Assembly (NCBI GenBank): GCA_963713445.1
Contig: CAVQMB010000037.1
Location: forward strand, 24,080-88,079
DNA length: 64,000 bases
Reading direction: 5' to 3'
DNA from: CAVQMB01 sp963713445
GTDB lineage: Bacteria > Pseudomonadota > Gammaproteobacteria > Competibacterales > Competibacteraceae
This document shows positions 1 to 8,815 of this stretch, piece after piece. The first letter of the stretch is position 1, and the number at the start of each line of letters is the position of its first letter. The position numbers and the translations under genes were made by a program. The notes under the pieces were generated by a model. It was not told where the DNA came from and made no database searches. It worked only from the letters and a program-made list of their open reading frames with translations.

Positions 1-584
1 GGATGAGCTCGCATGGCCGCAACTGGCCAGCGATATGCGCAAGTGTCGGTCACGACGTCAGCGTCGGCGAGCAAGCCGCTGTCGATGCTGCTGGTCGGTG
101 ACTCTTTCGCGGTGCTGCGCGAGGGTTCGGAAACGGTACTGTTTCTGTACAGCCTGGCGGCCGGCGGCGCGGCAGGGCGCGTCCATGCTGGTCGGCGGCG
201 CACTGGGTCTTGCCGCCGGGGCGGCTGTCGGCTGGCTGGTCTACCGGGGATTGCTGCGCGATTCCGGTGCGGCATTTCTTTACCGTGACCGGGTGGCTGG
301 TGCTGCTGCTGGCGGCCGGCCTGGCGGCCAATGCGGCGCGGCTTCCTAACCAGGCCGGGCTACTGCCGGCCCTGGGAGCGCACGTTGTGGGACACTCCGG
401 CATGCTAAATCAGGGCAGTTGGCTGGGTACGCTGCTGCACATCCTGGTCGGCTACAACGACCGTCCGATGGGGGTCCAGGTGCTGATCTACCTGGTCACG
501 CTGAGCACCATTTTCAGCCTGATGCGCTGGAATCGCCCGGGGAACAGCCGGGTTGCCCGGCAAACGGCTGGCAGCGCCGCCTGA
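1..584 (+). pseudogene. FTR1-family iron permease, 3' part, broken by two frameshifts
   Basis: Three successive reading frames each carry a piece of one FTR1/EfeU-type iron permease. Frame 1 has the family motif REGSETVLFLYSLAAGG (about 112-165). Frame 2 continues with SMLVGGALGLAAGAAVGWL (about 182-258). Frame 3 carries RHFFTVTGWLVLLLAAGL through to a stop at 582-584. The breaks lie near 165-180 and 255-275, and each is consistent with one extra base. The 5' part lies outside the window. FTR1 permeases are multi-helix inner-membrane iron importers whose REGxE motif binds iron. The order of pieces fits the family, so this is a decayed gene or a sequence with two indel errors. Without those shifts it would be a normal C-terminal half. 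Confidence 0.75.
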
Positions 585-623
585 TCTGTTCGCAATGGCC
601 GGACGGCGACCGTCGTCCGGCCA

Positions 624-878
624 TCAGCCGTGACGCAGTTTCAACACCACTACGGTAGCGGCCAGCACCAGAGTAACGAAGTTGGCCAATACCAGCGTCG
701 GATCCCGCAGCAGCAGGCCGTAGCACAGCCACAGGGCTACCCCGAGCGTAAACACCAGATACGTCGCCAGGGAAATATCGCGGGTGGCACGGGTCTTCCA
801 GGTCTTGATGACCTGCGGCAGAAATGCCACCGTGGTGCACAAACCGGCACCGAAACCCACCAGGGTGGTCCAGGACAC
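624..878 (-). CDS. SemiSWEET/MtN3-type small membrane transporter
   Basis: An 84-residue hydrophobic protein with three predicted membrane helices. The pattern GFGAGLCTTVAFLPQVIKTW followed by TRDISLATYLVFTLGVALWL is typical of the bacterial SemiSWEET (MtN3/saliva, PQ-loop) family. Members are dimeric sugar facilitators of about 85-95 residues. The GTG start at 878 is preferred because AGGAGG lies five bases upstream; the longer upstream ORF has no family match. The substrate cannot be read from the sequence. It stands alone, downstream of rlmI on the same strand. Confidence 0.8.
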   Translation of the reverse strand: MSWTTLVGFGAGLCTTVAFLPQVIKTWKTRATRDISLATYLVFTLGVALWLCYGLLLRDPTLVLANFVTLVLAATVVVLKLRHG

Positions 879-969
879 ATCGGCCTCCTGATAAATTATG
901 CTGCAAAACGACGATGCCGCTGCCCCAAAGGCAGGGCGCCGCGGCTCATCCGCAGTGCCGGCAGCCACG

Positions 970-2157
970 CTACCAGACCCGGCAGACCAGCCCCTTGAGA
1001 TAGCTGCCCTCGGGAAAGCTCAGCAGCGTCGGATGATCGGCCGCCTGCCCCAGCCGGCGCAGCAACTGGGCATCGCGCCCGGCATCCAGCGCCGCATCAG
1101 CGACGATCTTCTGGAACAACGCCGGCTCCAGCAGACCGGAACAGGAGAATGTCGCCAGCACCCCACCGGGGCGCAGCAACTGACAACCCAAGAGATTGAT
1201 GTCCTTGTAACCGCGGCTGGCCCGCTCCAGCTGGGCCCGTGACTCGACGAACTTGGGCGGATCCAGCACCACCATATCAAACTGCTGGCCACTGGCGCGC
1301 AGACGCCGCAGCTCCTGGAAGGCGTTGGCCTCGAGATCGGTGACCATAGCACTGGCCAACTGGTTGAGCGCGAGCTGGCGCCGGCCCAGTGCCAATGCCG
1401 CGCCGGAACTGTCCAGATTGGTCACGGCGCGGGCACCACCACGCAGCAAGGCCACGGTCAGCGCGCCGGTGTAGGCAAATCCGTTCAGGACCTCAGCGTC
1501 GCTGCCGTAATCGGCCAGCAGCTGGCGATTGTCGCGCTGATCGAGGTAGAAACCGGTCTTGTGGCCCTGGCGCAGGTCGACCAGATAGCGGCAACCGTGC
1601 TGGTGGATCTCAACCAGCTCGGGCGGTTCCTCGCCCTGCAGCACGCCACTGCGTGGCGCCAGAGCCTCCTTGCCGCGCACGTCCAGGTCCGAGCGTTCGT
1701 AAATCCCGCGGCAAGGCACCAGAGCGGCCAGTTCCGCGACCAGGGTATCGCGCCAGAATTCGGCCCCGGCACTGGCCAGCTGGCACACCAGCCAGTCCCC
1801 GTACCGATCGACCACCACACCCGGCAACCCGTCCGACTCGGCATTGACCAGCCGCCCGGCGTTGCCCTCGCGTGCCGCGGGATCGCGCTGGCGCAGCGCC
1901 AGGGCACGCTCCAGCCGCTGCCGGAAAAACTGCCGGTCGACGGTTTCATCGGCACTGAACGTCCACAGCCGGGCACTGATCTGCGACTGCGGTGACCAGG
2001 CGCCACGCCCCAACCAATGACCGTCGGCGGCCTCGACCTCGACCGTCTCCCCGGCCGCAGGTTTGCCTTCCACGCGGCCGACGGCACCACTGAAAACCCA
2101 CGGGTGGCGGCGCAGCAGCGAACGCTCGCGACCCGGCTTTAGACGTACCCGAAACAT
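970..2157 (-). CDS. rlmI: Class I SAM-dependent 23S rRNA (cytosine-C5) methyltransferase, RlmI type
   Basis: A 395-residue protein, nearly the same length as E. coli RlmI, which methylates C1962 of 23S rRNA. An N-terminal PUA domain (MFRVRLKPGRERSLLRRHPW, about 1-75) is followed by a central RlmI-type region and a Rossmann methyltransferase domain with VLNGFAYTGALTVALL (SAM loop), VVLDPPKF (motif IV) and a Cys in FSCSGLL. The ATG at 2157 was chosen because the PUA domain begins there and GGGAG/GGTGA precedes it. An in-frame start 26 codons upstream adds unrelated residues. The next gene downstream on this strand is the SemiSWEET protein. Confidence 0.9.
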   Translation of the reverse strand: MFRVRLKPGRERSLLRRHPWVFSGAVGRVEGKPAAGETVEVEAADGHWLGRGAWSPQSQISARLWTFSADETVDRQFFRQRLERALALRQRDPAAREGNAGRLVNAESDGLPGVVVDRYGDWLVCQLASAGAEFWRDTLVAELAALVPCRGIYERSDLDVRGKEALAPRSGVLQGEEPPELVEIHQHGCRYLVDLRQGHKTGFYLDQRDNRQLLADYGSDAEVLNGFAYTGALTVALLRGGARAVTNLDSSGAALALGRRQLALNQLASAMVTDLEANAFQELRRLRASGQQFDMVVLDPPKFVESRAQLERASRGYKDINLLGCQLLRPGGVLATFSCSGLLEPALFQKIVADAALDAGRDAQLLRRLGQAADHPTLLSFPEGSYLKGLVCRVW

Positions 2158-2329
2158 GTTCACCGATCTCCCGTGGCGCCGTTCATCTGCGGTTAAGCTG
2201 ACGGCATTAAGCTTGATCCTGCACTGGCCTACCACCAGTTGCTTCAGCGAAGCCTTCTAGGGGCGACAGTTGGGCGGCGAGGGACGCGACCCGGGAACCC
2301 GTCATGGCGACAATTGCCACCGGTCGACG

Positions 2330-2923
2330 TCACCTCGCCCCCGTTTTTTCCGCCGCCCGCGCCAGCCATTTATCGGCCATGCGCAGCATCGACACCTCGT
2401 CGGTATACTCGTTCAGCCGGTCGATCGCCACCCAGGCCAGATCGTGCGACTCGGCACTGACCCGATACTGTTGCGAACCGATCGCCTGCAGCGCGAAGCG
2501 TACATCGTAATGCTCGTGCTCGGGTTCGACACCGCGCGCCGGAATCCGATGGATATCGATATCAAATGCGCCCGCCTCCAGCAGCGCCACATCGGCCAGC
2601 CCGGATTCCTCGCGCGTCTCGGCCAATGCCACCGCCCGCACGTCCGGATTGCCATCGGCGTGGCCGCCCAGCTGCACCCAGATACCGAGTTTGCGGTGGT
2701 GGGTCAGCAGTACCCGGGTGCCGGTGACATCCACCAGCCACGCCGATCCGGTGACGTGGCCGCTCGGGAGGCTGCGCTCGAAACAATCCGGATGCCGTTC
2801 GACGAAGGCCCGGAAACGGCTTACACAGGCCTGCTCGGCGGGATACCGGGCGGCGTACCCGGCCAGCAGTCGCAACAACGGTTGGCGCTGCATCAGCGCT
2901 TCCTGGAACGCCTGGGGGATCAT
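2330..2923 (-). CDS. Nudix hydrolase
   Basis: A 197-residue protein with a recognisable Nudix box, GGHADGNPDVRAVALAET followed by REESGL, at about residues 87-112. This helix-loop binds metal and hydrolyses nucleoside-diphosphate-linked substrates. The substrate is unknown. The sequence before the box (VLLTHHRKLGIWVQLGGHAD) matches a common proteobacterial Nudix subgroup. The ATG overlaps the stop of the upstream TraB/GumN gene by four bases (ATGA), so the two are probably co-translated. Confidence 0.85.
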   Translation of the reverse strand: MIPQAFQEALMQRQPLLRLLAGYAARYPAEQACVSRFRAFVERHPDCFERSLPSGHVTGSAWLVDVTGTRVLLTHHRKLGIWVQLGGHADGNPDVRAVALAETREESGLADVALLEAGAFDIDIHRIPARGVEPEHEHYDVRFALQAIGSQQYRVSAESHDLAWVAIDRLNEYTDEVSMLRMADKWLARAAEKTGAR

Positions 2924-3798
2924 TGCCGCACGACCCGGTAGCCGCGCCGGCGCAGCTGCTGAACCACGCTGTCACCCGCGACCAGATGGCCGGCGCCAAC
3001 CACCACGAACGGCGCTTTGCCGGCCACCAGCAGCTGCTCGATAGCCGCCGCCATGTGGCCGTTGCGTTGCTTCAACAGGGCTTTGTAGAGGCGCTGACTG
3101 GCCGGATCCGGCGACGGATTGACCAGACGGTCCAGCGCCGCGATGTCACCCTGACGCCAGGCATTGACCACCTGGTCGACATAGTCCTCGCCCTGATGGG
3201 TATCACTCAGCGTCTGCCCCAGTAGAGCCAGCTGCTCGCCGCGGGGCAGGGTCGCCAGCAGATCCAGCTGCTGTTGCAGGCTCTCCAGCTCAACGACCGG
3301 CATCCCGCGTTCGCGCGCCTGCTGCAGGAAATGCATGTCGCTCCCCAGCTGGCCGCTAAGACCGGCCTGCTGGAACAGCTGATCGCTCAGCGTCAGCGCC
3401 GCCAGCCAGGGCCGCTGGCGCTGCAGGTAGTCGAGCGGCAGGCCGAGCTGACGGGCGGCGTGCGCCAGGCGCCGCCAGCCGGCCGCACTCAGTGCGTGCC
3501 GCAAATCCTCACCCGGCCGGGCATAGAATCCAAGCTGGCGCAGACGCTCACCGGCCACCGCCGGGTCGTGGGCCAGCAGATTGATCTCCACTGCCAGCGT
3601 ATCCGCGGCGGCGAACGCATGCCGCACCGCCACCGGCAACGGATAAAAATCCGCCTTGCCGAAATGCAGCGAACCGAACAGCCAGCCGTGACGGCCGAAA
3701 CCATCAACCCGCCACAGCAACGGCCGGCTCTGGAGCGCAAGCGCCTTGCCCGCCACCAGCAGCAGCGTAACCAGCAACAACCCGCGTGCACCGCTCAT
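2920..3798 (-). CDS. TraB/GumN family protein with signal peptide
   Basis: A 292-residue protein. A hydrophobic N-terminus (residues about 6-21, ending ALALQ) indicates export. The mature protein begins with LLWRVDGFGRHGWLFGSLHFGK, the GSLHxGK signature of the TraB/GumN (PF01963) family. Near the C-terminus KAPFVVVGAGHLVAGDSVV carries the second family motif, GAGHL. The family is related to EreA/ChaN-type proteins and some members act as metalloproteases; the function here is unknown. The gene is translationally coupled to the Nudix hydrolase downstream and lies seven bases after the decarboxylase gene. Confidence 0.85.
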   Translation of the reverse strand: MSGARGLLLVTLLLVAGKALALQSRPLLWRVDGFGRHGWLFGSLHFGKADFYPLPVAVRHAFAAADTLAVEINLLAHDPAVAGERLRQLGFYARPGEDLRHALSAAGWRRLAHAARQLGLPLDYLQRQRPWLAALTLSDQLFQQAGLSGQLGSDMHFLQQARERGMPVVELESLQQQLDLLATLPRGEQLALLGQTLSDTHQGEDYVDQVVNAWRQGDIAALDRLVNPSPDPASQRLYKALLKQRNGHMAAAIEQLLVAGKAPFVVVGAGHLVAGDSVVQQLRRRGYRVVRQ

Positions 3799-3805
3799 CG
3801 CGGCA

Positions 3806-5254
3806 TCAGTCCACCGCCGCCAAAGCGGCGGCGGTGTACTGAATCAGCGCCCACGCGGCCGCCACATGGTGCGCCTCGGTCTGGGTCTGGCCGATCGACA
3901 TACGTAAACTGTAATGGTCACCGAGCCGGGTATGGGTCAGATACACCTTACCGCTGGCATTGAGCGCACCCAGCAGCCGCTGGTTGAAGGCATCGCCGTT
4001 GCGGTGCCGGAAACACACCAGATTGAGTGGCACCGGCGCCAGCAGTTCGAAATCCGGGTGAGCCTCGACCCAGTCGGCGAAGCGCCGGGCCAGTTCGACG
4101 TGACGGCGAATGTGGTGGCGCAGGCCTTCAGCGCCGTAATGGCGGATCACGAACCACAGTTTGAGCGCCCTGAAGCGCCGTCCCAGCGGTACCTGCCAGT
4201 CGCGGTAATCGATCACCGTGCCGGATTCTGAGGCCTGATTGCGCAGATATTCCGGCAGCACGCTGAGCGCGCCGGTCAAGGCCTCACGGTCGGCCACGTA
4301 AAAGCAGTCGCAATCGAAGTTGGTAAACAACCATTTGTGGGGATTGAAGCAGTAACTGTCGGCCTGATCCAGGCCTGCCTGCAGATGGCGGAACTCGGGG
4401 CAGACCGCCGCGCTTCCGGCCATGGCCGCATCCACATGCAGCCACAGGCCCTCAGCCCGGCATATCCTACCGATCGCCGGCAGTGGATCGATCGCGGTCG
4501 ACGACGTCGTGCCCACGCTGGCCACCACAAACAACGGGATCAAACCGGCCGCCCGGTCGGCCTCGATCTGGCGGGCCAGTGCGGTCGGCTCCATGGCGTA
4601 GTCGGCACCGGTCCCGATCAACCGCAAATGATCGCTGCCGATACCGGCAATCCGCACGGCTTTCTCGATCGAGGAATGGGCCTGAGTGGACGCATAGGCG
4701 ACCAGCCGCCCGCTGCCGCCATGCTGATTGACGGCACCCCCGGTGGCGCGCTCGCGCGCTGCCAGCAGCGCACACAGCGCAGCGCTGGATGCCGAATCCT
4801 GGATCACCCCGCCGCCGGCACCGCTGGATTTGAACTGGCGCGGCAGTTCGAGCAAATCCGCGACCCAGTCCAGCACGTGTGTTTCCAGTTCCGTGCAGGC
4901 CGGGCTGGTGGCCCAGAGCATGCCTTGTACGCCCAATCCTGCCGCCAGCAGTTCCCCCAGCACCGACGGGCCGGAACTGTTAGCCGGGAAGAAAGCAAAG
5001 AAATTGGGCGACTGCCAGTGGGTTATGCCGGGAAGCAGAATGTCCTCCACATCCGCCAGCATGGCGGCAAAACTCTCGCCCTGCTCAGGCGGCGCCGGCG
5101 GCAGGGCTGCACGTATGGCCCCCGGCTCGCTGCGCGCCAGCACCGGCAGGTTGGCGACCCGCTGGTAATAGTCGGCAATCCAGTCGACCAGTGCATGGCC
5201 GTGCTGACGAAAATCCTCCGCCGACATGTGATAACTGGGATACGGCTCTGCCAC
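3806..5254 (-). CDS. Group II pyridoxal-phosphate-dependent amino acid decarboxylase (aromatic-L-amino-acid decarboxylase-like)
   Basis: About 480 residues. The PLP lysine is in NPHKWLFTNFDC, preceded by the family Asp/Ala segment LWLHVDAAMAGSA. THWQSPNFFAFFPANSS is the substrate-pocket stretch seen in aromatic amino acid decarboxylases. The product would be an aryl or indole amine, but the exact substrate cannot be assigned. The GTG at 5254 has GGAGA six bases upstream. An ATG at 5227 (MSAEDFRQHGHALVDWIADY) matches where the family homology begins, and an ATG at 5281 is also open. It is the first of three closely spaced genes with the TraB/GumN and Nudix genes. Confidence 0.85.
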   Translation of the reverse strand: MAEPYPSYHMSAEDFRQHGHALVDWIADYYQRVANLPVLARSEPGAIRAALPPAPPEQGESFAAMLADVEDILLPGITHWQSPNFFAFFPANSSGPSVLGELLAAGLGVQGMLWATSPACTELETHVLDWVADLLELPRQFKSSGAGGGVIQDSASSAALCALLAARERATGGAVNQHGGSGRLVAYASTQAHSSIEKAVRIAGIGSDHLRLIGTGADYAMEPTALARQIEADRAAGLIPLFVVASVGTTSSTAIDPLPAIGRICRAEGLWLHVDAAMAGSAAVCPEFRHLQAGLDQADSYCFNPHKWLFTNFDCDCFYVADREALTGALSVLPEYLRNQASESGTVIDYRDWQVPLGRRFRALKLWFVIRHYGAEGLRHHIRRHVELARRFADWVEAHPDFELLAPVPLNLVCFRHRNGDAFNQRLLGALNASGKVYLTHTRLGDHYSLRMSIGQTQTEAHHVAAAWALIQYTAAALAAVD

Positions 5255-5324
5255 CAGCACTCTCCAAATATTACGGGACATCCGAGCAACCGCGATCGCC
5301 CCCAGGGACGCCGCCGCGCCAGAT

Positions 5325-5693
5325 TCAGATCATCAGCAGCGCGGCGACCACCCGCCGGCCCTCGGCACGGATAATATTGTACGTGCGGCAGGCGGCTCCG
5401 GTATCCATTACTTCGACCCCTATACCTTGATCCAGCAACGGCTGGGTCAGGCGCGGATGCGGAAACTGCTGGCGGCCCCCAGTGCCGACGACGACGATTT
5501 CCGGCGCCAGTTCGGCGATGGCGGCGAAGTGCTCCCGGGTTAACTCGGCAAAGCTGGCCGGTTCCCAGGCATCGACGCGCTCGGCGCTGATCAACACACT
5601 GCGATCGACGTGATACTCGTCGACCACGACCCGGCCTTCGTCGTACGAGCGGATCAGATGCTGGGTGTCGTTGAAATCGAGACTCACACGCAT
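5325..5693 (-). CDS. Mth938-like domain protein (DUF498 family)
   Basis: A 122-residue single-domain protein. Segments EIVVVGTGGRQQFPHPRLTQ and GIGVEVMDTGAACRTYNII match the Mth938-like fold, whose human relative NDUFAF3 helps assemble complex I. Members often have a conserved N-terminal part with YDEGRVVVD, seen here. The bacterial role is not established. It ends about 70 bases before the decarboxylase start on the same strand. Confidence 0.8.
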   Translation of the reverse strand: MRVSLDFNDTQHLIRSYDEGRVVVDEYHVDRSVLISAERVDAWEPASFAELTREHFAAIAELAPEIVVVGTGGRQQFPHPRLTQPLLDQGIGVEVMDTGAACRTYNIIRAEGRRVVAALLMI

Positions 5694-5736
5694 GATTCGA
5701 AACCTTGTCTGCGGACTTGCCGGGCGCCAGCACGCG

Positions 5737-5766
5737 TTGACAGTGCGCGTTGACCTCCCATAATGT
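5737..5766 (+). promoter_or_regulatory. Sigma-70-type promoter for the alaC remnant-hom transcript
   Basis: TTGACA at 5737-5742 is a perfect -35 box. TAATGT at 5761-5766 gives an 18-base spacer, and the overlapping CATAAT at 5759-5764 gives 16. Transcription would begin near 5772, about 55 bases before the remnant's start codon. This is one of the two clearest promoters in the window. Confidence 0.65.
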
Positions 5767-5826
5767 TTGCCGTCTTACCGGCGCAAAAGTTCATCGCCGC
5801 CGGCCACTGCTCGGGAAGCTACCGTC

Positions 5827-5949
5827 TTGGACTCGGAATTTCAACGCATCAGCCGTCTGCCCCCCTACGTCCAGGCGCTGCGGAGTATTCGCGCGCTGCC
5901 GCGCGCCAGCGGCGCGGTGGCGCCATCGACTGAGGGAGTCGCACCATGA
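5827..5949 (+). pseudogene. Remnant of an alaC-type aminotransferase gene (N- and C-terminal ends joined)
   Basis: A 40-codon frame starting TTG at 5827 reads LDSEFQRISRLPPYV, which matches the N-terminus of AlaC-like aminotransferases (EFQRIRRLPPYVF). The next stretch, QALRSIRALPRASG, looks like the C-terminal RQALRxIR helix of the same enzymes. The stop overlaps the hom start as ATGA, as expected for an intact alaC-hom operon. The simplest reading is an in-frame deletion of nearly the whole catalytic domain, which kept the promoter and translational coupling. The N-terminal match is clear; the C-terminal match is inferred. Confidence 0.55.
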
Positions 5950-7265
5950 ATCCGGTCAAGGTCGGTCTGTTGGGTCTGGGCACGGTCGGCGGCGGCACCC
6001 ACCGGGTGCTGCTCCGCAATGCCGGGGAGATCAGCCGCCGGGCCGGTCGCGATATCATCATCAGTCGCGCCGCCGTGCGCGATCTGGCGCGCCATGCTGA
6101 AGCCGGTCTCGAACTGACCGACGATGCCTTTGCCGTGGTGCGTGATCCCGCCATTGACGTGGTGGTGGAACTGATCGGTGGCTATGAACCGGCCAAGGAA
6201 CTGGTGCTGGCAGCCATTGCCCAGGGCAAACACGTGGTCACCGCCAACAAGGCCCTGATCGCGCGGCACGGCAACGAAATCTTCGCCGCTGCCCGTGAGC
6301 AGGGGGTCATGGTAGCGTTCGAAGCGGCTGTGGCCGGCGGCATACCCATCATCAAGGCGATCCGGGAAGGACTGGCCGGCAATCGTATCGAATGGCTGGC
6401 CGGCATCATCAACGGCACCAGCAACTACATCCTCAGCGCGATGCGCGATCAGGGCCGTGACTTCGCCGAGGCGCTCGGTGAAGCCCAGGCGCTGGGTTAT
6501 GCCGAGGCCAACCCCACCGTCGACATCGAAGGCGTGGACGCCGCCCACAAGCTGACCATACTGGCCTCCATCGCCTTTGGTATCCCGCTCAGTTTCGAGC
6601 ACGTCTATACCGAGGGTATCAGCGACGTCACCCGCGCCGACGTCCGCTATGCCGACGAACTGGGTTACCGGATCAAGCATCTCGGCATCGCCCGGAACAG
6701 CGCCGAAGGGGTCGAGTTGCGAGTTCACCCGACCCTGGTGCCGCAGCGGCGGCTGCTGGCCAACGTCAATGGGGTGATGAACGCGGTGCTGGTCAAGGGC
6801 GACGCCGTCGGTCCCACTCTATATTACGGCGCCGGTGCCGGCGCCGAACCGACCGCCTCGGCGGTGGTCGCCGATCTGGTCGACGTGGTGCGCACGCTGA
6901 CCGCCGATCCCGGCAACCGGGTGCCGCACCTGGCCTTCCAGGCCGACGCACTGGCCAACCTGCCGCTGCTGGCCATGCCGGAAATCGTGAGCGCGTACTA
7001 CCTGCGCATGCTGGCCGCCGACCGGCCCGGGGTGCTCGCCGATGTCACCCGCATTCTGGCCGAACAGGGCACCAGCATCGAAGCCATTATTCAGAAGGAA
7101 CCCGCACCGGGTGAATCCGAGGTCCCGGTCATCATGCTCACCCACCGGATGCGCGAACGCCAGCTCAACGCCGCCCTTGAACGCATCGAGGCACTGCCCA
7201 CCATCCACGGCGCGGTGACCCGGATCCGGGTGGAACACCTCAACGCCGACGGCGCCCCGTCGTGA
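5946..7265 (+). CDS. hom: Homoserine dehydrogenase
   Basis: A 439-residue enzyme reducing aspartate semialdehyde to homoserine in threonine/methionine synthesis. The N-terminal NAD(P) fold has GLLGLGTVGGGTH; VVTANKALIARHG holds the catalytic-domain Lys. GGIPIIKAIREGLAGNRIEW and GIINGTSNYIL are diagnostic, and a regulatory ACT domain (RPGVLADVTRILAEQGTSIE) occupies about residues 355-430. Length is normal for the monofunctional ACT-bearing form. Its ATG overlaps the stop of the alaC remnant. thrC, which often follows, is absent: the next gene is an amidase on the other strand. Confidence 0.95.
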   Translation: MNPVKVGLLGLGTVGGGTHRVLLRNAGEISRRAGRDIIISRAAVRDLARHAEAGLELTDDAFAVVRDPAIDVVVELIGGYEPAKELVLAAIAQGKHVVTANKALIARHGNEIFAAAREQGVMVAFEAAVAGGIPIIKAIREGLAGNRIEWLAGIINGTSNYILSAMRDQGRDFAEALGEAQALGYAEANPTVDIEGVDAAHKLTILASIAFGIPLSFEHVYTEGISDVTRADVRYADELGYRIKHLGIARNSAEGVELRVHPTLVPQRRLLANVNGVMNAVLVKGDAVGPTLYYGAGAGAEPTASAVVADLVDVVRTLTADPGNRVPHLAFQADALANLPLLAMPEIVSAYYLRMLAADRPGVLADVTRILAEQGTSIEAIIQKEPAPGESEVPVIMLTHRMRERQLNAALERIEALPTIHGAVTRIRVEHLNADGAPS

Positions 7266-7315
7266 CCGCCGTTTGGCGATGCGCCGGCGAGGCCTTCCGG
7301 TCACTTGAGGATCCA

Positions 7316-8743
7316 TCATCCCAGGCCAACGGGAGGGCGTGCCGGCGTAACCCCGAGGACGCGTTCGGCGAGTTTACCGACCCGCAGGACGGTGAGGTCA
7401 TCGAACCGGCGACCGACAATCTGCAGTCCGGTGGGCAACCCAGCGCGCGTGAACCCGGACGGGGTGGTAAGGGCCGGCAAGGGGCTGAGCATATTGAAAG
7501 GGAACGTCATCTCGAACTGTAGGTAGCGCCCGCTTTCGTCGTCACCGCCCCAATCGGCATCGGTAGTCCCGACCGGCGGTGCGGGAACGGCCAGGGTTGG
7601 ACACAGTAATACATCGTATTGCTCCAGCAGCGGGCGGATTTTCTGCCACGCTCTGGTTCTGACCACTTCGACCGCCTTGAGGTCGACAGCCGATGTACGC
7701 AGGCCTTGCTCGACGGCGGTCACCACGAACGGTTCCATGCGATCGCGGTATTGTTCCAGATACTGCCCTGCAAGCAAGGCTGTGTAGACACTCCAGTGCA
7801 GCCAGCCGGCATCATTGATCTCCCGGCTCCAGCCCACATCGACTTCGTCAACCGTCGCGCCCTCGTCCTTCAGGGCGTCGGCCGCCCGGCGCGTGTTGGC
7901 CGCGACTTCGGCGTCCACGGCGTAGTAGCCCAGATCGACGCTTAAGGCCACACGCAGCTTACCGGGGTCTGCTTCAGGCAGTGACTTGAGTGTCGGCTCG
8001 TCGAGGGGTGCCGGATTCGACAGCACATCGGCTTGGTCCGGCCCTTGCGCCGCCGCCAGAAATAATGCCGCGTCGTCCACATTGCGGGCGAGAGGACCAA
8101 AATGACAAAACGTATCAAATTGGCTCGGGAGAATATCGAAGGGGATCCGGCCAAAGCTCGGCTTAAATCCGGTGATGCCACAGAACGCCGACGGAATACG
8201 CACCGACCCGCCCATATCACAGCCCTCGGCGAGCGGCACACAGCCGGACGACACCGCGACCCCGGAGCCACCGGAGGAACCGCCGCAGGCACGATCGGTA
8301 TCCCACGGGTTGCGCGTAATCCCCCACAGTGGTGTCTCCGTAAAGCCGGCCAGGGCGAACTCCGACGTCGTGGTCTTACCCACCATGATCGCTCCCGCGG
8401 CGCGCAGCTTCTGGACAATCCGGGCATCCTCCTCCGGAATCCAGTGCTCCAGTGCATACGACCCCCGCGTCGTCCGCTTGCCGCGCGTCGGCGTGAAGTC
8501 CTTGATGGCAATGGGCACGCCATGCAGCGGCCCCACCTCATCGCCGCGCAGTACCGCCGCCTCTGCACTCCGCGCCAGAGCCAGCGCCTCGTCCGGATAA
8601 ACAAAACAAAAGCAGTTCAGCGTCGGGTTCAGTGCAGCGATGCGCTCGAGGCTGTTCTGCACCACTTCGACCGGACTGAGCTCTCTGTTGCGGATCGCCT
8701 GTGCCAGGCGTTTGGCTGGCATGTAAGCAAGTTCAATATCCAT
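7316..8743 (-). CDS. Amidase of the amidase-signature (GatA-like) family
   Basis: A 475-residue amidohydrolase. The Ser-cisSer-Lys triad is visible: K81 in VPIAIKDF, S156 in GGSSGGSG and S180 in CDMGGSVRIPSAF, with the same spacing as GatA. It would hydrolyse a small amide to acid and amine or ammonia. It is not a credible GatA, since gatB and gatC are absent. A strong GGGAG-type RBS precedes the ATG. It lies 72 bases downstream of the HisD/HpsN-like dehydrogenase on the same strand, so the two are probably one operon acting on one substrate. Confidence 0.85.
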   Translation of the reverse strand: MDIELAYMPAKRLAQAIRNRELSPVEVVQNSLERIAALNPTLNCFCFVYPDEALALARSAEAAVLRGDEVGPLHGVPIAIKDFTPTRGKRTTRGSYALEHWIPEEDARIVQKLRAAGAIMVGKTTTSEFALAGFTETPLWGITRNPWDTDRACGGSSGGSGVAVSSGCVPLAEGCDMGGSVRIPSAFCGITGFKPSFGRIPFDILPSQFDTFCHFGPLARNVDDAALFLAAAQGPDQADVLSNPAPLDEPTLKSLPEADPGKLRVALSVDLGYYAVDAEVAANTRRAADALKDEGATVDEVDVGWSREINDAGWLHWSVYTALLAGQYLEQYRDRMEPFVVTAVEQGLRTSAVDLKAVEVVRTRAWQKIRPLLEQYDVLLCPTLAVPAPPVGTTDADWGGDDESGRYLQFEMTFPFNMLSPLPALTTPSGFTRAGLPTGLQIVGRRFDDLTVLRVGKLAERVLGVTPARPPVGLG

Positions 8744-8815
8744 CCCCTACTCCCGGATTACGGCATTCAATAGACCAAAACGTGGGCTGCAACACGTGTT
8801 CAACCCAGAACAGCA

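Noticed and set aside
7316..8743. The amidase as GatA of the glutamyl-tRNA amidotransferase
   Set aside because: gatB and gatC are absent and the genomic context is catabolic.
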